Assembly: GCA_041601945.1 (NCBI GenBank)
Contig: JBFIHG010000001.1
Span: 62,001 to 126,000 of the forward strand
Direction: 5' to 3'
DNA: 64,000 nucleotides
Source of the DNA: JBFJKD01 sp041601945
GTDB lineage: Bacteria > Pseudomonadota > Gammaproteobacteria > Pseudomonadales > Porticoccaceae
Shown: positions 1 through 9,619 of the stretch, in pieces
How positions within the stretch are numbered: the first letter of the stretch is position 1
How the letters are laid out: the number at the start of each line of letters is the position of its first letter
The notes under the pieces: generated by a model
Seen by the model: only the letters and a program-made list of their open reading frames with translations
What the model was told of the DNA's origin: nothing
The model's database searches: none
Translations under genes and position numbers: made by a program

Positions 1-2
1 CA

Positions 3-926
3 CCCTGGTTAAAGCGTACGCAAACGACCTGTTATCGCCTGTACGACGCCGACTTGCCGGAGTATGCGGTGGCGATCGACTGCTATGGTGAGCACGTTCA
101 CGTGCAGGAATATCAGGCGCCAACGTCAATTGACGAGGATGCCGCACGACGACATTTACGGGAAGTGCGTGCCGCCGTGAACAACGTGCTCGCGCCCCAG
201 GGGCAGGAAGTGTTTTACAAGCAACGGCGGCGGCAACGTCATAGCGAGCAGTATCAGCGGGCACAAAGCACCGGGGCTGGCGTTTATACGATTGCCGAAA
301 ACGATGCTGCGCTGGAAGTGAATCTCAGCGACTATATAGACACCGGGCTGTTTCTGGACCATCGACCGGTACGCCGACTAATTGCCGAGCAGTGCACCTT
401 GCGCCACGGGCAGCAAAAGCAGGTGCGCTTTCTGAATCTATTCTGTTATACCGCAACCGCTACCGTGCAGGCAGCCCTGACCGGTGCGCAGCACAGTTTG
501 AGCGTGGATATGTCCAATGCCTATCTGGAGTGGGCGCAACGTAATTTTGCGTTGAACGACCTCGACCCGCAGGCGCATCAACTGCTGCGCGCAGACTGCA
601 TCGCGTGGCTGGGCGCAGCGACCGGCGAGTACGATATTATTCTGCTGGATCCACCCACGTTTTCCAATTCAAAAAAAATGGCGGGTGTACTGGATATACA
701 AAAGGATCACGCCGCATTACTTGGGCAGGCGATGGGGTTGCTTGCCGACGATGGTGTGCTGGTGTTTTCCAATAATTTTCGTCACTTCAAAATGGATCCG
801 ACCGTGGTGGAGACATTTCAGGTTGAGGACGTGACGGCGGCAACCATCGATAAGGATTTCGAACGCAATCCTCGCATTCACAATTGCTGGTTGCTCACCC
901 ACGGTAAATCCGATGTCCGCGAATAA
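3..926 (+). CDS. rlmL: 23S rRNA (guanine) methyltransferase RlmL/RlmKL, C-terminal part (5' truncated by window)
   Basis: The reading frame is open from base 3, so the gene enters from the left and only its 3' part is present. The visible protein is the RlmK half of the bifunctional enzyme, which makes m7G2069 in 23S rRNA (the missing N-terminal half makes m2G2445). The frame reads through CYRLYDADLPEY, typical of the family, before the first possible internal start at 54. An SAM-binding Rossmann fold follows, with a FLNLFCYTATATV motif and the DPPTFSNSKK catalytic-loop motif typical of RlmK/RlmI-type methyltransferases. The stop overlaps the next gene by 14 bases, suggesting co-transcription. 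The identification is secure; only the truncation limits it. Confidence 0.95.
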   Translation, partial: PWLKRTQTTCYRLYDADLPEYAVAIDCYGEHVHVQEYQAPTSIDEDAARRHLREVRAAVNNVLAPQGQEVFYKQRRRQRHSEQYQRAQSTGAGVYTIAENDAALEVNLSDYIDTGLFLDHRPVRRLIAEQCTLRHGQQKQVRFLNLFCYTATATVQAALTGAQHSLSVDMSNAYLEWAQRNFALNDLDPQAHQLLRADCIAWLGAATGEYDIILLDPPTFSNSKKMAGVLDIQKDHAALLGQAMGLLADDGVLVFSNNFRHFKMDPTVVETFQVEDVTAATIDKDFERNPRIHNCWLLTHGKSDVRE

Positions 927-1173
927 CGTGTTGAGGTTATACAGCGGCAGCGACTGCCACCTGTGCGAGCAGGCGCAAGCGCTTCTTTATCCCTTGATTG
1001 ATGAGCAGAGTTGGCGTTTGCAGATTATTGTAATCGATGGGGATGATGCCCTTGTGCAGCGCTATGGCACGCGTATTCCGGTGGTGGTCACTCCGGATGG
1101 TCGGGAGAAGGGCTGGCCCTTTTCCGTCGGCCAGGTGCGGCGGCTAATGTTGGAGAACCCGGACACGCTTTAA
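913..1173 (+). CDS. Glutaredoxin-like (DUF836) thioredoxin-fold protein
   Basis: An 86-residue protein of the short glutaredoxin-like family. It begins with a beta strand (LRLYSGSDC) and carries a CHLC redox motif at about residues 16-19. The cis-proline region is RIPVVV, and the C-terminal half (GWPFSVGQVRRLM) fits the family's last helix. It overlaps the end of rlmL by 14 bases, and genes of this family commonly lie beside rlmL in related gammaproteobacteria. A cytoplasmic thiol-disulfide role is inferred; the natural substrate is not known. Confidence 0.85.
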   Translation: MSANNVLRLYSGSDCHLCEQAQALLYPLIDEQSWRLQIIVIDGDDALVQRYGTRIPVVVTPDGREKGWPFSVGQVRRLMLENPDTL

Positions 1174-1223
1174 GTGCACGTGCGCTCTTATACGCAGCTT
1201 CGCGGTTGTACCGATTCCCACAA

Positions 1224-2114
1224 TTACAGGTGTTGTATAAACCAGTCCCGGGCGGCGCCGCTGGATTGGGCGAAGCCGGCCACATAGGCATCGAAATGTC
1301 CGCCCGGCAGCAGGGCTAATTTCTTAGGCTCAAGAGCCTGATTAAAAGCCGCCAGCGCTTCGTCGGCGACGGTTAAGTGATCGTCCCGCGCGACCACCAT
1401 CAGTAACGGGGTTGGGCTGATGGCGGGAATATAGGTTCCCGGTTCGTATTCGGAGAACATTTCCACCGAACGTAATGTCACTTCGTTGCGCCAGGTCGGC
1501 GCCCGACTGGCCCCGGTAGTGGTCATCCATTGCCAGGAGTCCGCCGTAGGCAGAGCGCAGGGTTGCAGAGGATCCTCGCAGACCACCGGGATCATCGCCG
1601 GTGCGCCGCCGGCGTAACGTTGGCGACGATCCTCGTCAAACAGGGCGCGGGTGGGAGCTAACATATCGGCGCGGATCAGGCGCCGCACATTGCGTAAACC
1701 GCTTATCAGAGGCACCTGTGAAACGACGCACTTTACACGGCGATCGATGGCGCCAACCACCAGCACATGCGCACCGCTGTAGCTCGAACCCCAAATGCCG
1801 ATACGCCTGTCATCCACCTGAGGCAGACTGCCCACATACGTGATGGCATCCCGATAGTCCTGTACCTGTTGCCACGGATCAATCTCCTGCCGGGGCTCCC
1901 CCTCACTGGCACCTAAATTGCGATTGTCGTACACCAGCACGGCAAAGCCTGCGGTGCTGAACACGTCGGCGTAGGCGTCCAGGTACATTTCCTTCACCGC
2001 GGAGAAACCGTGGGCCATAACGATGGTGGCAAAAGGGCCAGTTTCATTGTCCGGTGTGTAGAACCAGCCACGTAGCGTCACATGGTTAGCTTTAAATTCT
2101 ATATTCTGGCGCAC
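1224..2114 (-). CDS. Alpha/beta hydrolase (acetyl xylan esterase / dienelactone hydrolase-like)
   Basis: A 296-residue cytoplasmic alpha/beta hydrolase with no signal peptide. The oxyanion region is MAHGFSAVKEMY, the nucleophile elbow is GSSYSG (about residue 110), the acid is in ARDDHLT and the histidine in GGHFDAY near the C-terminus, so the triad is complete. The YDNRNLGASEG segment is typical of the 'peptidase S15/dienelactone hydrolase-like' branch. The start is GTG, preceded by an AAGGGGGT ribosome-binding site. It is convergent with the rlmL-glutaredoxin pair. The substrate cannot be told from sequence. Confidence 0.82.
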   Translation of the reverse strand: MRQNIEFKANHVTLRGWFYTPDNETGPFATIVMAHGFSAVKEMYLDAYADVFSTAGFAVLVYDNRNLGASEGEPRQEIDPWQQVQDYRDAITYVGSLPQVDDRRIGIWGSSYSGAHVLVVGAIDRRVKCVVSQVPLISGLRNVRRLIRADMLAPTRALFDEDRRQRYAGGAPAMIPVVCEDPLQPCALPTADSWQWMTTTGASRAPTWRNEVTLRSVEMFSEYEPGTYIPAISPTPLLMVVARDDHLTVADEALAAFNQALEPKKLALLPGGHFDAYVAGFAQSSGAARDWFIQHL

Positions 2115-2218
2115 AATCTGTTACCCCCTTTTGCGGTAGGTCAGCTTTGAGTGAAACGAAGCTGATTTCGGTGCTGGTTAGCGTAGTAGATTGGCTGTTA
2201 GTTGAACAGGAAAAATGC

Positions 2219-3028
2219 TTACCGAGCGTCGGTAAGCCTGAAAAATTGTCTGGCGGTAGCGGTGGTCGCAGCGGCTAGTACGACTTCGTCTTCGTGACGA
2301 CAGGCCGCTACGGTTTGCAATACACAGGGCAGGTAGGCCGGCTCATTGCGGCGACTTTTTGGTTGCGGTTGCAGGTTGCGCGGCAACAGATAGGGAGCAT
2401 CAGTTTCCAGCATCAAACGATTAACTGGAATCTGGCTGACCAGTTGCTGCAGTTCTGTTCCGCGACGCGGGTCGCAGATCCAGCCGGTAATCCCAATGTG
2501 TAAATCCAGGTCGAGGTAATTAAACAGACTGCGCCGATTCCCGGTAAAGCAGTGGATGACCCCGTCGGTTAGTCGGTGGCGGGAGTTGCGCAGAATAGCC
2601 AGTTGCCGATCGTGGGCATCACGTTCGTGCATGAATACGGGCAAGCCAAGGTTTGCAGCGATCTCCAGTTGTGCCTCGAAAGCGCGCTCCTGGGCCAGGC
2701 GTGGCGCTAAATCCCGGTAGAAATCGAGACCAGTTTCGCCAATGGCCACTACTTCGTCGGCGCTGGCCTGTTGTGCTAATGCGGCGGCGCTGTCGGTGGT
2801 CCAGTCCTGCACGTGGTGAGGGTGCAGTCCCGCGGTTGCGTACAGGTCGTATCCGCTGGTTGCTTTAACCAGTCGACACAGGTCAATTGCTGCTGCGGTA
2901 TTGTGTGCGGTAGTGCCGGTGACGATACAGGTGGTGACACCGGCGGCCACGGCGCGCGCCAGTACGTCGTGCTGGTCCCTGGCGAAACTTTTGTCAGTGA
3001 GGTTAGCGCCGATATCGATCAACTGCAT
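2219..3028 (-). CDS. tatD: TatD-family metal-dependent 3'-5' DNase/RNase
   Basis: A TIM-barrel metal-dependent nuclease, 269 residues from the ATG at 3028. An upstream in-frame GTG at 3055 would overlap the slt stop, but homologues begin close to the LIDIGANLTD motif, which favours 3028. Metal-site motifs are present: GLHPH, AIGETGLDFYRD, PVFMHERDAHDR, HCFTG and the late LMLETDAPYLLPR, followed by RRNEPAYLP. The DIGANLT N-terminus groups it with true E. coli-type TatD rather than YcfH/YjjV. It lies directly behind slt on the same strand, probably in the same transcript. The family is implicated in DNA repair under oxidative stress and in RNA turnover. Confidence 0.93.
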   Translation of the reverse strand: MQLIDIGANLTDKSFARDQHDVLARAVAAGVTTCIVTGTTAHNTAAAIDLCRLVKATSGYDLYATAGLHPHHVQDWTTDSAAALAQQASADEVVAIGETGLDFYRDLAPRLAQERAFEAQLEIAANLGLPVFMHERDAHDRQLAILRNSRHRLTDGVIHCFTGNRRSLFNYLDLDLHIGITGWICDPRRGTELQQLVSQIPVNRLMLETDAPYLLPRNLQPQPKSRRNEPAYLPCVLQTVAACRHEDEVVLAAATTATARQFFRLTDAR

Positions 3029-3051
3029 CCTGTTGCCAGACGCGGCACATG

Positions 3052-5028
3052 TCACAGTAACTCAGCCCTCTCCCGGGCACTCAAAATTTTGTCCTGATTG
3101 CCGAGGTGGTAGCTGTAGATCGCCGAAAACGCCAGCACATTTTGTACGTAGTTGCGGGTTTCCTTAAATGGAATGGTTTCGATCCAGGCATCAAACGGCA
3201 TTAGCCCGCCGCTGTCCTGGAGCCAACGACTGACGCGGTGTGGACCGGCGTTGTAGGCAGCGGTGGCAAGGATGCGGTTGCCGTTGAATTTTTTGATCAT
3301 ATCTTTGTAATAATGGCTACCGAGCTGCACGTTAATACTGGGATTTTCAAGGTCGTGCAGTTGGCGATAGTTTACCCGGTGTTGTTTGGCTACCATTTTG
3401 GCAGTCGCCGGCATTAACTGCATTAACCCCCTGGCTCCGGCCGGGGAGACAACATCGGGAGCAAAAGCGCTTTCCTGGCGAGACACAGCGAGGAGTAATT
3501 GCAGGGGCAGTCCGTGTTTCAGCGCATTGCGATCAAACTCCTGTTTAAATGGCACTGGAAAACGGATATTTAGATCATCCCAGTGGGGCGCTCGGGTCAT
3601 GGCCAGAATGGCCTGTTGGTGCCACTGCCAGCGTTGGGCCAGACGCGCCGCCGCCTGCCAGTCGTGAGCAGTATAATTTTGTCCGGCGTGATACCACTCG
3701 CGGCGCGCATCCAGTAGTTCGTTTTGCAGCAAAAATTCCCGCGCCCGTCGCATGGACGGTTTGTCCGCGAGGGCATCTACCTCGGCGTCGGTTACCGCCA
3801 CCGGTTGATGTTGCATGGCATAGGGCACGCCGATCCAGTCGCACGCCAAAAAACCGTAGAAGCTACGGGACTGGGTAAGATTTTGGTAATCGGCAAGAAC
3901 AGTTGCGTCATGGCTGGTGGTGCCGGCCGCCAGACTCAGGGCCCGCGGGTGCCAGTAATTCCAGGTAGGCTGCAAACGTATCTCGGCCGGTAATTTGCCC
4001 GTCCAGTCGGCCAGTCCGCGCCAGTCCCGGGCGCGCAGATCCAGACGCAGCCGCCATTCGAGCAAATCAGTTTGCGCCACGTCCAGACGATCTTCCATAT
4101 AGCCGTATGCCGCCTGTGGATGGCCCTGACGAAACAGACCTTGCACAATCTGAGTCAATACGCGGCCCTGGGCGGCGTTATCGAAGCTTGCAGTTTGCAG
4201 GTAGCGCGCCCAATGTTTAAGGGCAGCCGTAGCGTCCTTTTGTGCCAGATGCGAAATAGCGTGTTCGATCAAGGCCTTTACTTCTGGTGTGTGCTCCGCG
4301 AACCTGTCGTACTGTGAGACGCGGGTGGGTTGCTGGTCGAGTTCGATATAGTTGCGGGCACGCTGTTGTAATTCGGGTGTGGTAAAAAGTGTTGTCAGAT
4401 GATTGGCTAAACGGTACTCGTGATTGAGCACGGCCTGGGTGTAGCGTTGCCATGCCACCTGCTCGGTAATAGCTCCGTTTTTGGCCAGCACGTCGAACAG
4501 GGGGTCGCAGGCGCTCGGTTGAGATTTCCCCACCAACCATAGCTTGAGTCCGCCTTCGATAGCCTCCTGATGTCGCCCGAGACGATACAATCCATAGTGA
4601 TAATTACAGGCATGCTCCACCGAGGTCAATTGCGGGCTGTAATAGCGCACATAGCGTTTCCAGTCGCCACGGCCACGTAGCTGATTGAGCCAGTTACTGC
4701 GCAATTTGCCGGCCATCGGGGTGTCGCCATAGTGTTTGAGAAATCGGCTAACCGACTTCGATTGCATACGCGTGGGGTGGGCGACAAGATCGGCGTATTC
4801 CAGGTAGGGGTAAAGCGGGTAGTCCTGTAGTCGCGCCGTAAGTTGCTTGAATTGACTATAGTTACCCTTTGCCAGTTCCCGTCTGGCATCCTGATAAAGT
4901 TTGCGCTGTTGTTCGATGTCGTCAGCGTACGCCAGCGTAAATTGAGTGCTGCCAAAAAAGGCCGCGAAGATAATCGCAAAAGCAGCGCTGCGAAGCGCGA
5001 TTAGGTTACCTGTCAGTGCCGCGCCCAC
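3052..5028 (-). CDS. slt: Soluble lytic murein transglycosylase (Slt70 type)
   Basis: A periplasmic exo-lytic transglycosylase that cleaves the MurNAc-GlcNAc bond with 1,6-anhydro formation. A hydrophobic signal sequence ending near AYA-DD is followed by a long alpha-helical U/L superhelix region. The C-terminal catalytic SLT domain carries ESAFAPDVVSPAGARGLMQL (catalytic Glu in the ESAF motif), PATA and AAYNAGPHRV. A TTG at 5043 opens the frame, but the GTG at 5028 has AAGAGG six bases upstream and is the likelier start (about 658 residues, normal for the family). TatD follows closely downstream. Confidence 0.93.
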   Translation of the reverse strand: MGAALTGNLIALRSAAFAIIFAAFFGSTQFTLAYADDIEQQRKLYQDARRELAKGNYSQFKQLTARLQDYPLYPYLEYADLVAHPTRMQSKSVSRFLKHYGDTPMAGKLRSNWLNQLRGRGDWKRYVRYYSPQLTSVEHACNYHYGLYRLGRHQEAIEGGLKLWLVGKSQPSACDPLFDVLAKNGAITEQVAWQRYTQAVLNHEYRLANHLTTLFTTPELQQRARNYIELDQQPTRVSQYDRFAEHTPEVKALIEHAISHLAQKDATAALKHWARYLQTASFDNAAQGRVLTQIVQGLFRQGHPQAAYGYMEDRLDVAQTDLLEWRLRLDLRARDWRGLADWTGKLPAEIRLQPTWNYWHPRALSLAAGTTSHDATVLADYQNLTQSRSFYGFLACDWIGVPYAMQHQPVAVTDAEVDALADKPSMRRAREFLLQNELLDARREWYHAGQNYTAHDWQAAARLAQRWQWHQQAILAMTRAPHWDDLNIRFPVPFKQEFDRNALKHGLPLQLLLAVSRQESAFAPDVVSPAGARGLMQLMPATAKMVAKQHRVNYRQLHDLENPSINVQLGSHYYKDMIKKFNGNRILATAAYNAGPHRVSRWLQDSGGLMPFDAWIETIPFKETRNYVQNVLAFSAIYSYHLGNQDKILSARERAELL

Positions 5029-5161
5029 CAAATACCTCTTCAATAATGTGTCTGATTTACGCTATTGACGATGAATCTTGAAAGTCCCTTGTCCCCTGTT
5101 CATGGATGCCGTGGTAAATAAGCGTCCGTTACACAAATCAGAATTGGAAACCCACTATTTT

Positions 5162-5596
5162 TTACTCCTGTATCCTGACCGCGAGTACGTCGCAAGTGGC
5201 GCCATGCAGGACTCCATTGGCGGTGGATCCGAAGATTAGAGCCAACCCGTGGCGACCGTGACTGCCCACGACAATCAGGTCGACACTGTTTTCCTTTGCA
5301 AAGCGGTGCATCTCCTGGGCGGGCTGGCCGATAATAACATGCTGCTCAGCACTGCCGATATGTAGTTCGCGACAAAATTCCTCAAGTCGGCTGTGGGCCT
5401 GTTGTTCCATCTGGGTCTGCACGTCGCTCAGGTCCATGGGAATGTCTCCGCCGTAGGCAAAGGACAGGGGCTCCTGCACGTGCAAAAGACTGATGCGCAC
5501 ATCCCGTTCGCCAAATAAATCTTTGACTCGGTCGATTACCTGTTGGGATTCGGCGGACAGATCAAGGCCCACGAGAATGTGGTGATAGTAGGACAT
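5162..5596 (-). CDS. Universal stress protein, UspA family
   Basis: A 144-residue single-domain UspA protein. It opens with the YHHILVGLDLS strand and carries the ATP-binding-type signature GSHGRHGLALIFGST followed by N (G-2x-G-9x-G-S/T-N pattern) near the C-terminus. It starts at an ATG with GGAG about seven bases upstream. It is divergent from the membrane-anchored gene at 5692, with a short shared regulatory region. A cytoplasmic stress role is inferred from the family only. Confidence 0.92.
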   Translation of the reverse strand: MSYYHHILVGLDLSAESQQVIDRVKDLFGERDVRISLLHVQEPLSFAYGGDIPMDLSDVQTQMEQQAHSRLEEFCRELHIGSAEQHVIIGQPAQEMHRFAKENSVDLIVVGSHGRHGLALIFGSTANGVLHGATCDVLAVRIQE

Positions 5597-5691
5597 AATG
5601 ACACTCCAGTACTTGGGTTATTATGCACTGCCTGAAAGCCCACGGCAGCTTCGGCGCAGTGTATACCGAGAACGCGGAACATAGACAGACA

Positions 5692-6180
5692 GTGGAATAC
5701 TTTATCATCTTAATCGTTATTTTGGCGCTGGCCGCCAAATTGACGCACCTGCACACTCCGCGCCGGGAAAAACAGCTCGCTGCCACGCGCGCGCGCGGGC
5801 GGGAAGCGGGCTTACGGGTAGAATTAGTACGTGGGCCGTGGAGCGGCGACAGGTCGACCGGGGCGCCGGTAGTGCGCTATTTATTGCACTGGCCCCTGAA
5901 TTTCGATACCGGAGCAGCGGGATTCACCCCCTGGGCGCTGGTATACGGTGTCGCGCGAGGGCGGGAGTCTCCATGGAACGGTTGGCGCTGGCAGGACTTG
6001 CCTGCACCAGATTTGGTGAGCGCCAGGCTGGGGGAGATATTGGGAAGTTTGCCGAACGACGCAGCAGCGGTGCAGTGCGATCGCTCAGGTGTGGCTGTCT
6101 ACTGGGGTGAGCAGGGGGGTGTGGAGGCCGTCGAGCGTCTTCTTGACGAACTAAAAAATATTAGAAAAATATATATATAA
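5692..6180 (+). CDS. Membrane-anchored conserved hypothetical protein beside topA
   Basis: Not a family I can name. One N-terminal transmembrane segment (EYFIILIVILALAAKLTHL) is followed by a basic stretch and a soluble domain of about 130 residues rich in Trp and Gly (WSGDR, HWPLNFDTGAAGFTPWALVYG, WRWQDLPAPD). The frame is open from an ATG at 5623, but the first 23 codons read like leader DNA. The GTG at 5692 puts the membrane anchor at the N-terminus, as in typical anchored proteins, so I prefer it; neither start has a strong ribosome-binding site. An uncharacterised gene sits in the same place next to topA in Pseudomonas. Confidence 0.7.
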   Translation: MEYFIILIVILALAAKLTHLHTPRREKQLAATRARGREAGLRVELVRGPWSGDRSTGAPVVRYLLHWPLNFDTGAAGFTPWALVYGVARGRESPWNGWRWQDLPAPDLVSARLGEILGSLPNDAAAVQCDRSGVAVYWGEQGGVEAVERLLDELKNIRKIYI

Positions 6181-6295
6181 CATTATGTTACACAATTTAT
6201 CTAACGTTAAATATACTTTGTTTTGATATCCGCAATGAACCTGAATGAGAGTCACCCGATGGATCGTCCGCACACCTGTCGAAACTAGAAACTGC

Positions 6296-6324
6296 TTGAC
6301 CCTGTCCCGCGCAGTCCGTATATA
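6296..6324 (+). promoter_or_regulatory. Candidate sigma70 promoter of topA
   Basis: TTGACC at 6296-6301 is separated by exactly 17 bases from TATATA at 6319-6324 (overlapping TATATT). Transcription would begin about 60 bases upstream of the topA start codon. The preceding AT-rich stretch (6181-6230) could act as an UP-like element. Not experimentally supported. Confidence 0.6.
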
Positions 6325-6389
6325 TTCGCCCTTTTGGTCCGCTTGGCGGAATTTTTTATCGCCATCCACGTTAAACATTGAAGGATTTC

Positions 6390-9011
6390 ATGGGTAAATC
6401 ACTGGTCATCGTCGAATCGCCCGCCAAGGCGAAAACCATTAATAAGTATCTGGGTAAAGACTTTGTGGTCAAATCCAGCATTGGTCATATTCGCGACCTG
6501 CCCACCGACGCGGCCAGTCGGGACGCAGCTGGCAAGGGCCGCCCCGCTAAAAGCACTAAAAAATTATCACCAGCAAAAAAGGCTGCGGAAAAAGTGCGTA
6601 AGGCGCACCAGCAACTGGTCAATCGTATGGGTATCGACCCACAGCAGGGCTGGAAGGCGGAATACCGGGTACTGCCCGGCAAGGAAAAAGTCGTCGAAGA
6701 GTTACGCAAAATTGCCAGAACTGCCGACACTATTTATCTGGCTACTGACCTTGATCGGGAAGGAGAGGCGATTGCCTGGCATCTAAAAGAGGCGATTGGC
6801 GGTGATGACCAGCGCTATAAGCGGGTTGTGTTTAACGAGATCACTAAAAAAGCCATCAAGGAAGCCTTTGCGCAACCAGGCGAGCTCGACATGCATCGCG
6901 TAAATGCCCAGCAGGCACGCCGCTTTCTAGATCGGGTTGTGGGTTTTATGGTATCCCCATTACTGTGGGCAAAAGTTGCCCGAGGGTTGTCAGCGGGGCG
7001 CGTGCAGTCTGTGGCGGTCAAGTTAGTGGTTGAGCGGGAGCAGGAAATACGTGCTTTTTTGCCCGTCGAGTACTGGACGGTACATGCTGACCTCGATAAT
7101 GCGGCGGCTGAGCAGGTACGCTTTGAAGTGCGTGCTGTCGGCGGGGAAAATTTCCGCCCCAACAACGGCACCGACACGGATCGGGCGCTGGCTGAGCTGA
7201 GAGATGCTCAGTATCTTGTTTCGGAGCGGCAGGACACACCAACCCAAACTAAGCCACCGACACCGTTTATTACGTCGACCCTGCAACAGGCCGGCAGTAC
7301 GCGGCTCGGGTACGGCGTTAAGAAAACCATGATGTTAGCCCAGCGATTGTACGAGGCTGGATACATCACCTATATGCGTACCGATTCGACCCATTTAAAT
7401 GTCGATGCGGTAAGCGCCTGCAGGGAGTTTATCAATCGCAGTTTTGGCGCTGAATATTTACCTGAGAAACACAATGTGTACTCCAGCAAAGCGGGCGCGC
7501 AGGAGGCCCATGAAGCGATTCGCCCGTCTAATGTGGATGTTGCCCCGAAAGAACTGGAGGGTGTCGAGGAAGATGCCAGAAAGCTGTACGAAATTATCTG
7601 GCAGCAGTTTATTGCCTGCCAGATGGTGCCAGCACGCTTCACCAGTACTAATGTGGTGGTGAGCGCCGGCAATTACGAGCTCCGCGTACGTGGGCGTGTG
7701 GTGCTGTTTGATGGATTCTTACGGGCGATTCCGGCGCTGCGCAGTAAGGACGATATTGAATTGCCGGAATACCAGGTGGGTGAGACGCTCACATTGATTA
7801 ATCTCCTGCCACGTCAGCATTTTACCAAGCCGCCACCGCGTTACAGTGAGGCCGCCCTGGTTAAAGAGCTTGAGAAAAAAGGAATTGGACGACCTTCCAC
7901 CTACGCGGCAATTATTTCCACGATTCAGGATCGCGGTTATGTGCACGTGGAGAATCGACGTTTTTACGCCGAAAAAATCGGCGATATTGTGACCGCACGA
8001 CTGGATGAAAATTTCTCCAACCTGATGGACTATGGTTTTACGGCAGCGTTGGAGGAACAGCTCGATGATGTCGCCACAGGTCGCCTCGGTTGGCAGGATG
8101 TACTCAATAAGTTTTACCAGGATTTCAGCGCGAAGCTGGAAAAGGCACAGGGTGATGATGGGGGTATGCGCCCCAATGCGGCTACTGAAACAAATATACC
8201 CTGCAAATTGTGCGCTCGACCGCTGTTGATTCGCACCGGGCGCACCGGCGTGTTTCTAGGGTGTTCGGGGTATGGACTGCCCCCCAAAGAGCGCTGCAAG
8301 GAAACGCTAAACCTGGTGCCCGGCGACGAGGCAGTCAATGTGGATGACGACGACGAGGCGGAGTCCAAATTGCTGCTGCACAAGCATCGTTGCGCCCTGT
8401 GCGATACGTCGATGGACAGTTACCTGATTGACGAACAGCGCAAATTGCATGTATGTGGTAATAACCCCGATTGCTCGGGGTACGAGCTCGAGTCGGGGAG
8501 CTTTCGGATCAAAGGCTACGAAGGCCCGGTTATCAAGTGCGATAAATGTGGTCAGGACATGCAACTTAAAACTGGACGCTTTGGTAAATACTTCGGCTGT
8601 ATAGCCAGCGAGTGCAAAAACACCCGTAAATTACTGCGCAATGGCCAGGCGGCACCACCGAAAATGGATCCGGTGCCGATGCCGGAGCTCGCCTGTGAGA
8701 AAGTAGAGGATCACTACATACTGCGCGACGGCGCTGCCGGGTTGTTTCTGGCCGCCAGCAAGTTTCCCCGTCATCGTGAAACCCGTGCGCCATTGGTAAG
8801 TGAGTTACTGCCACATAGGGCGGAGATCGACCCCAAATATCATTTCCTGCTGAAGGCGCCGCTCAAGGATCCCGATGGCAACCCCGCCATTATTCGCTAC
8901 AGTCGAAAAAGTGGCGAACACTACGTACAGTCCGAGGTAAATGGCAAACCATCGGGTTGGCGAGCGCTGTGTGTGGGTGGTGCATGGCAGGTGGAAGACA
9001 AACGTAAATGA
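6390..9011 (+). CDS. topA: DNA topoisomerase I
   Basis: Type IA topoisomerase that relaxes negative supercoils. It is 873 residues from the ATG at 6390, which has AAGGA at 6381-6385; a TTG at 6378 is in frame but less likely. The Toprim domain opens with SLVIVESPAKAKTI and continues to DLDREGEAIAWH. The catalytic tyrosine is Tyr328 in the YITYMRTDS motif. Three C-terminal zinc-ribbon-like repeats follow (CKLC...C...C, CALC...C...C, CDKCGQD...C...C), then a basic tail. This is the normal domain set for gammaproteobacterial TopA. The gene order with the following small genes and lexA matches Pseudomonas. Confidence 0.98.
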   Translation: MGKSLVIVESPAKAKTINKYLGKDFVVKSSIGHIRDLPTDAASRDAAGKGRPAKSTKKLSPAKKAAEKVRKAHQQLVNRMGIDPQQGWKAEYRVLPGKEKVVEELRKIARTADTIYLATDLDREGEAIAWHLKEAIGGDDQRYKRVVFNEITKKAIKEAFAQPGELDMHRVNAQQARRFLDRVVGFMVSPLLWAKVARGLSAGRVQSVAVKLVVEREQEIRAFLPVEYWTVHADLDNAAAEQVRFEVRAVGGENFRPNNGTDTDRALAELRDAQYLVSERQDTPTQTKPPTPFITSTLQQAGSTRLGYGVKKTMMLAQRLYEAGYITYMRTDSTHLNVDAVSACREFINRSFGAEYLPEKHNVYSSKAGAQEAHEAIRPSNVDVAPKELEGVEEDARKLYEIIWQQFIACQMVPARFTSTNVVVSAGNYELRVRGRVVLFDGFLRAIPALRSKDDIELPEYQVGETLTLINLLPRQHFTKPPPRYSEAALVKELEKKGIGRPSTYAAIISTIQDRGYVHVENRRFYAEKIGDIVTARLDENFSNLMDYGFTAALEEQLDDVATGRLGWQDVLNKFYQDFSAKLEKAQGDDGGMRPNAATETNIPCKLCARPLLIRTGRTGVFLGCSGYGLPPKERCKETLNLVPGDEAVNVDDDDEAESKLLLHKHRCALCDTSMDSYLIDEQRKLHVCGNNPDCSGYELESGSFRIKGYEGPVIKCDKCGQDMQLKTGRFGKYFGCIASECKNTRKLLRNGQAAPPKMDPVPMPELACEKVEDHYILRDGAAGLFLAASKFPRHRETRAPLVSELLPHRAEIDPKYHFLLKAPLKDPDGNPAIIRYSRKSGEHYVQSEVNGKPSGWRALCVGGAWQVEDKRK

Positions 9012-9079
9012 CAGTGGCCACCAATTGGCAAAATTGATTATGAGAAGTGCATACGCGACATGGCGGAGTAGTTAAGCGA

Positions 9080-9568
9080 ATGGCAAACCCGTATCTTGGC
9101 GCGGTCAATCGCAAGCTTCAGTACGCCAGATTACTACTCGCCGAACAGGGGCGCGCGTCGGAAAAGATAATGCAGGATGCGCTTGCTGAAAGCGCGCTAT
9201 ACCAGATACAAAGCGTATATCGGTACCACCTGCAGGCGCTGGCGGAGAACTATCAGTGCCAGGGTGTCGCAGACATTGTGGACGCGCAAACCCTCCAACA
9301 GACCCTGGCCGTGACAGGTAAAACCCCGGGTGAGGCGCAGGAGATGTTGGACCTCGAGAGATCCCCACAGGGCTGGTTGGCGCGTATGCTGGCTGCCCAT
9401 CGCAGCCTGTCTCAGGTGGAGGAGTCGACGACTCGCATGGATAATCAGTTGATAGCGTCTCACCAGTTATTTGAGGGGCGAGATTTTACTGCCGCCGATT
9501 TACTTGAGTGGACAGCCGCACTGGACGAGATGGTCGAGCGTCACCGGGATCTTATGTACGAATGCTAA
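9080..9568 (+). CDS. DUF6586-type conserved protein
   Basis: About 162 residues from the ATG at 9080 (MANPYLGAVNRKLQYARLLL). A GTG at 9047 is in frame but adds a basic leader unlike the family. The protein is alpha-helical and soluble, with long amphipathic helices, no membrane segment and no recognisable catalytic motif. The pattern N-x-K-L-x-x-A near the start and the position directly downstream of topA match a family found in Pseudomonas at the same locus. The family assignment is from memory; the function is unknown. Confidence 0.72.
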   Translation: MANPYLGAVNRKLQYARLLLAEQGRASEKIMQDALAESALYQIQSVYRYHLQALAENYQCQGVADIVDAQTLQQTLAVTGKTPGEAQEMLDLERSPQGWLARMLAAHRSLSQVEESTTRMDNQLIASHQLFEGRDFTAADLLEWTAALDEMVERHRDLMYEC

Positions 9569-9619
9569 ATCGCGGATTTTGCTGATATAATACCCGCTGG
9601 TCGCTACCCTGGAAGTGCA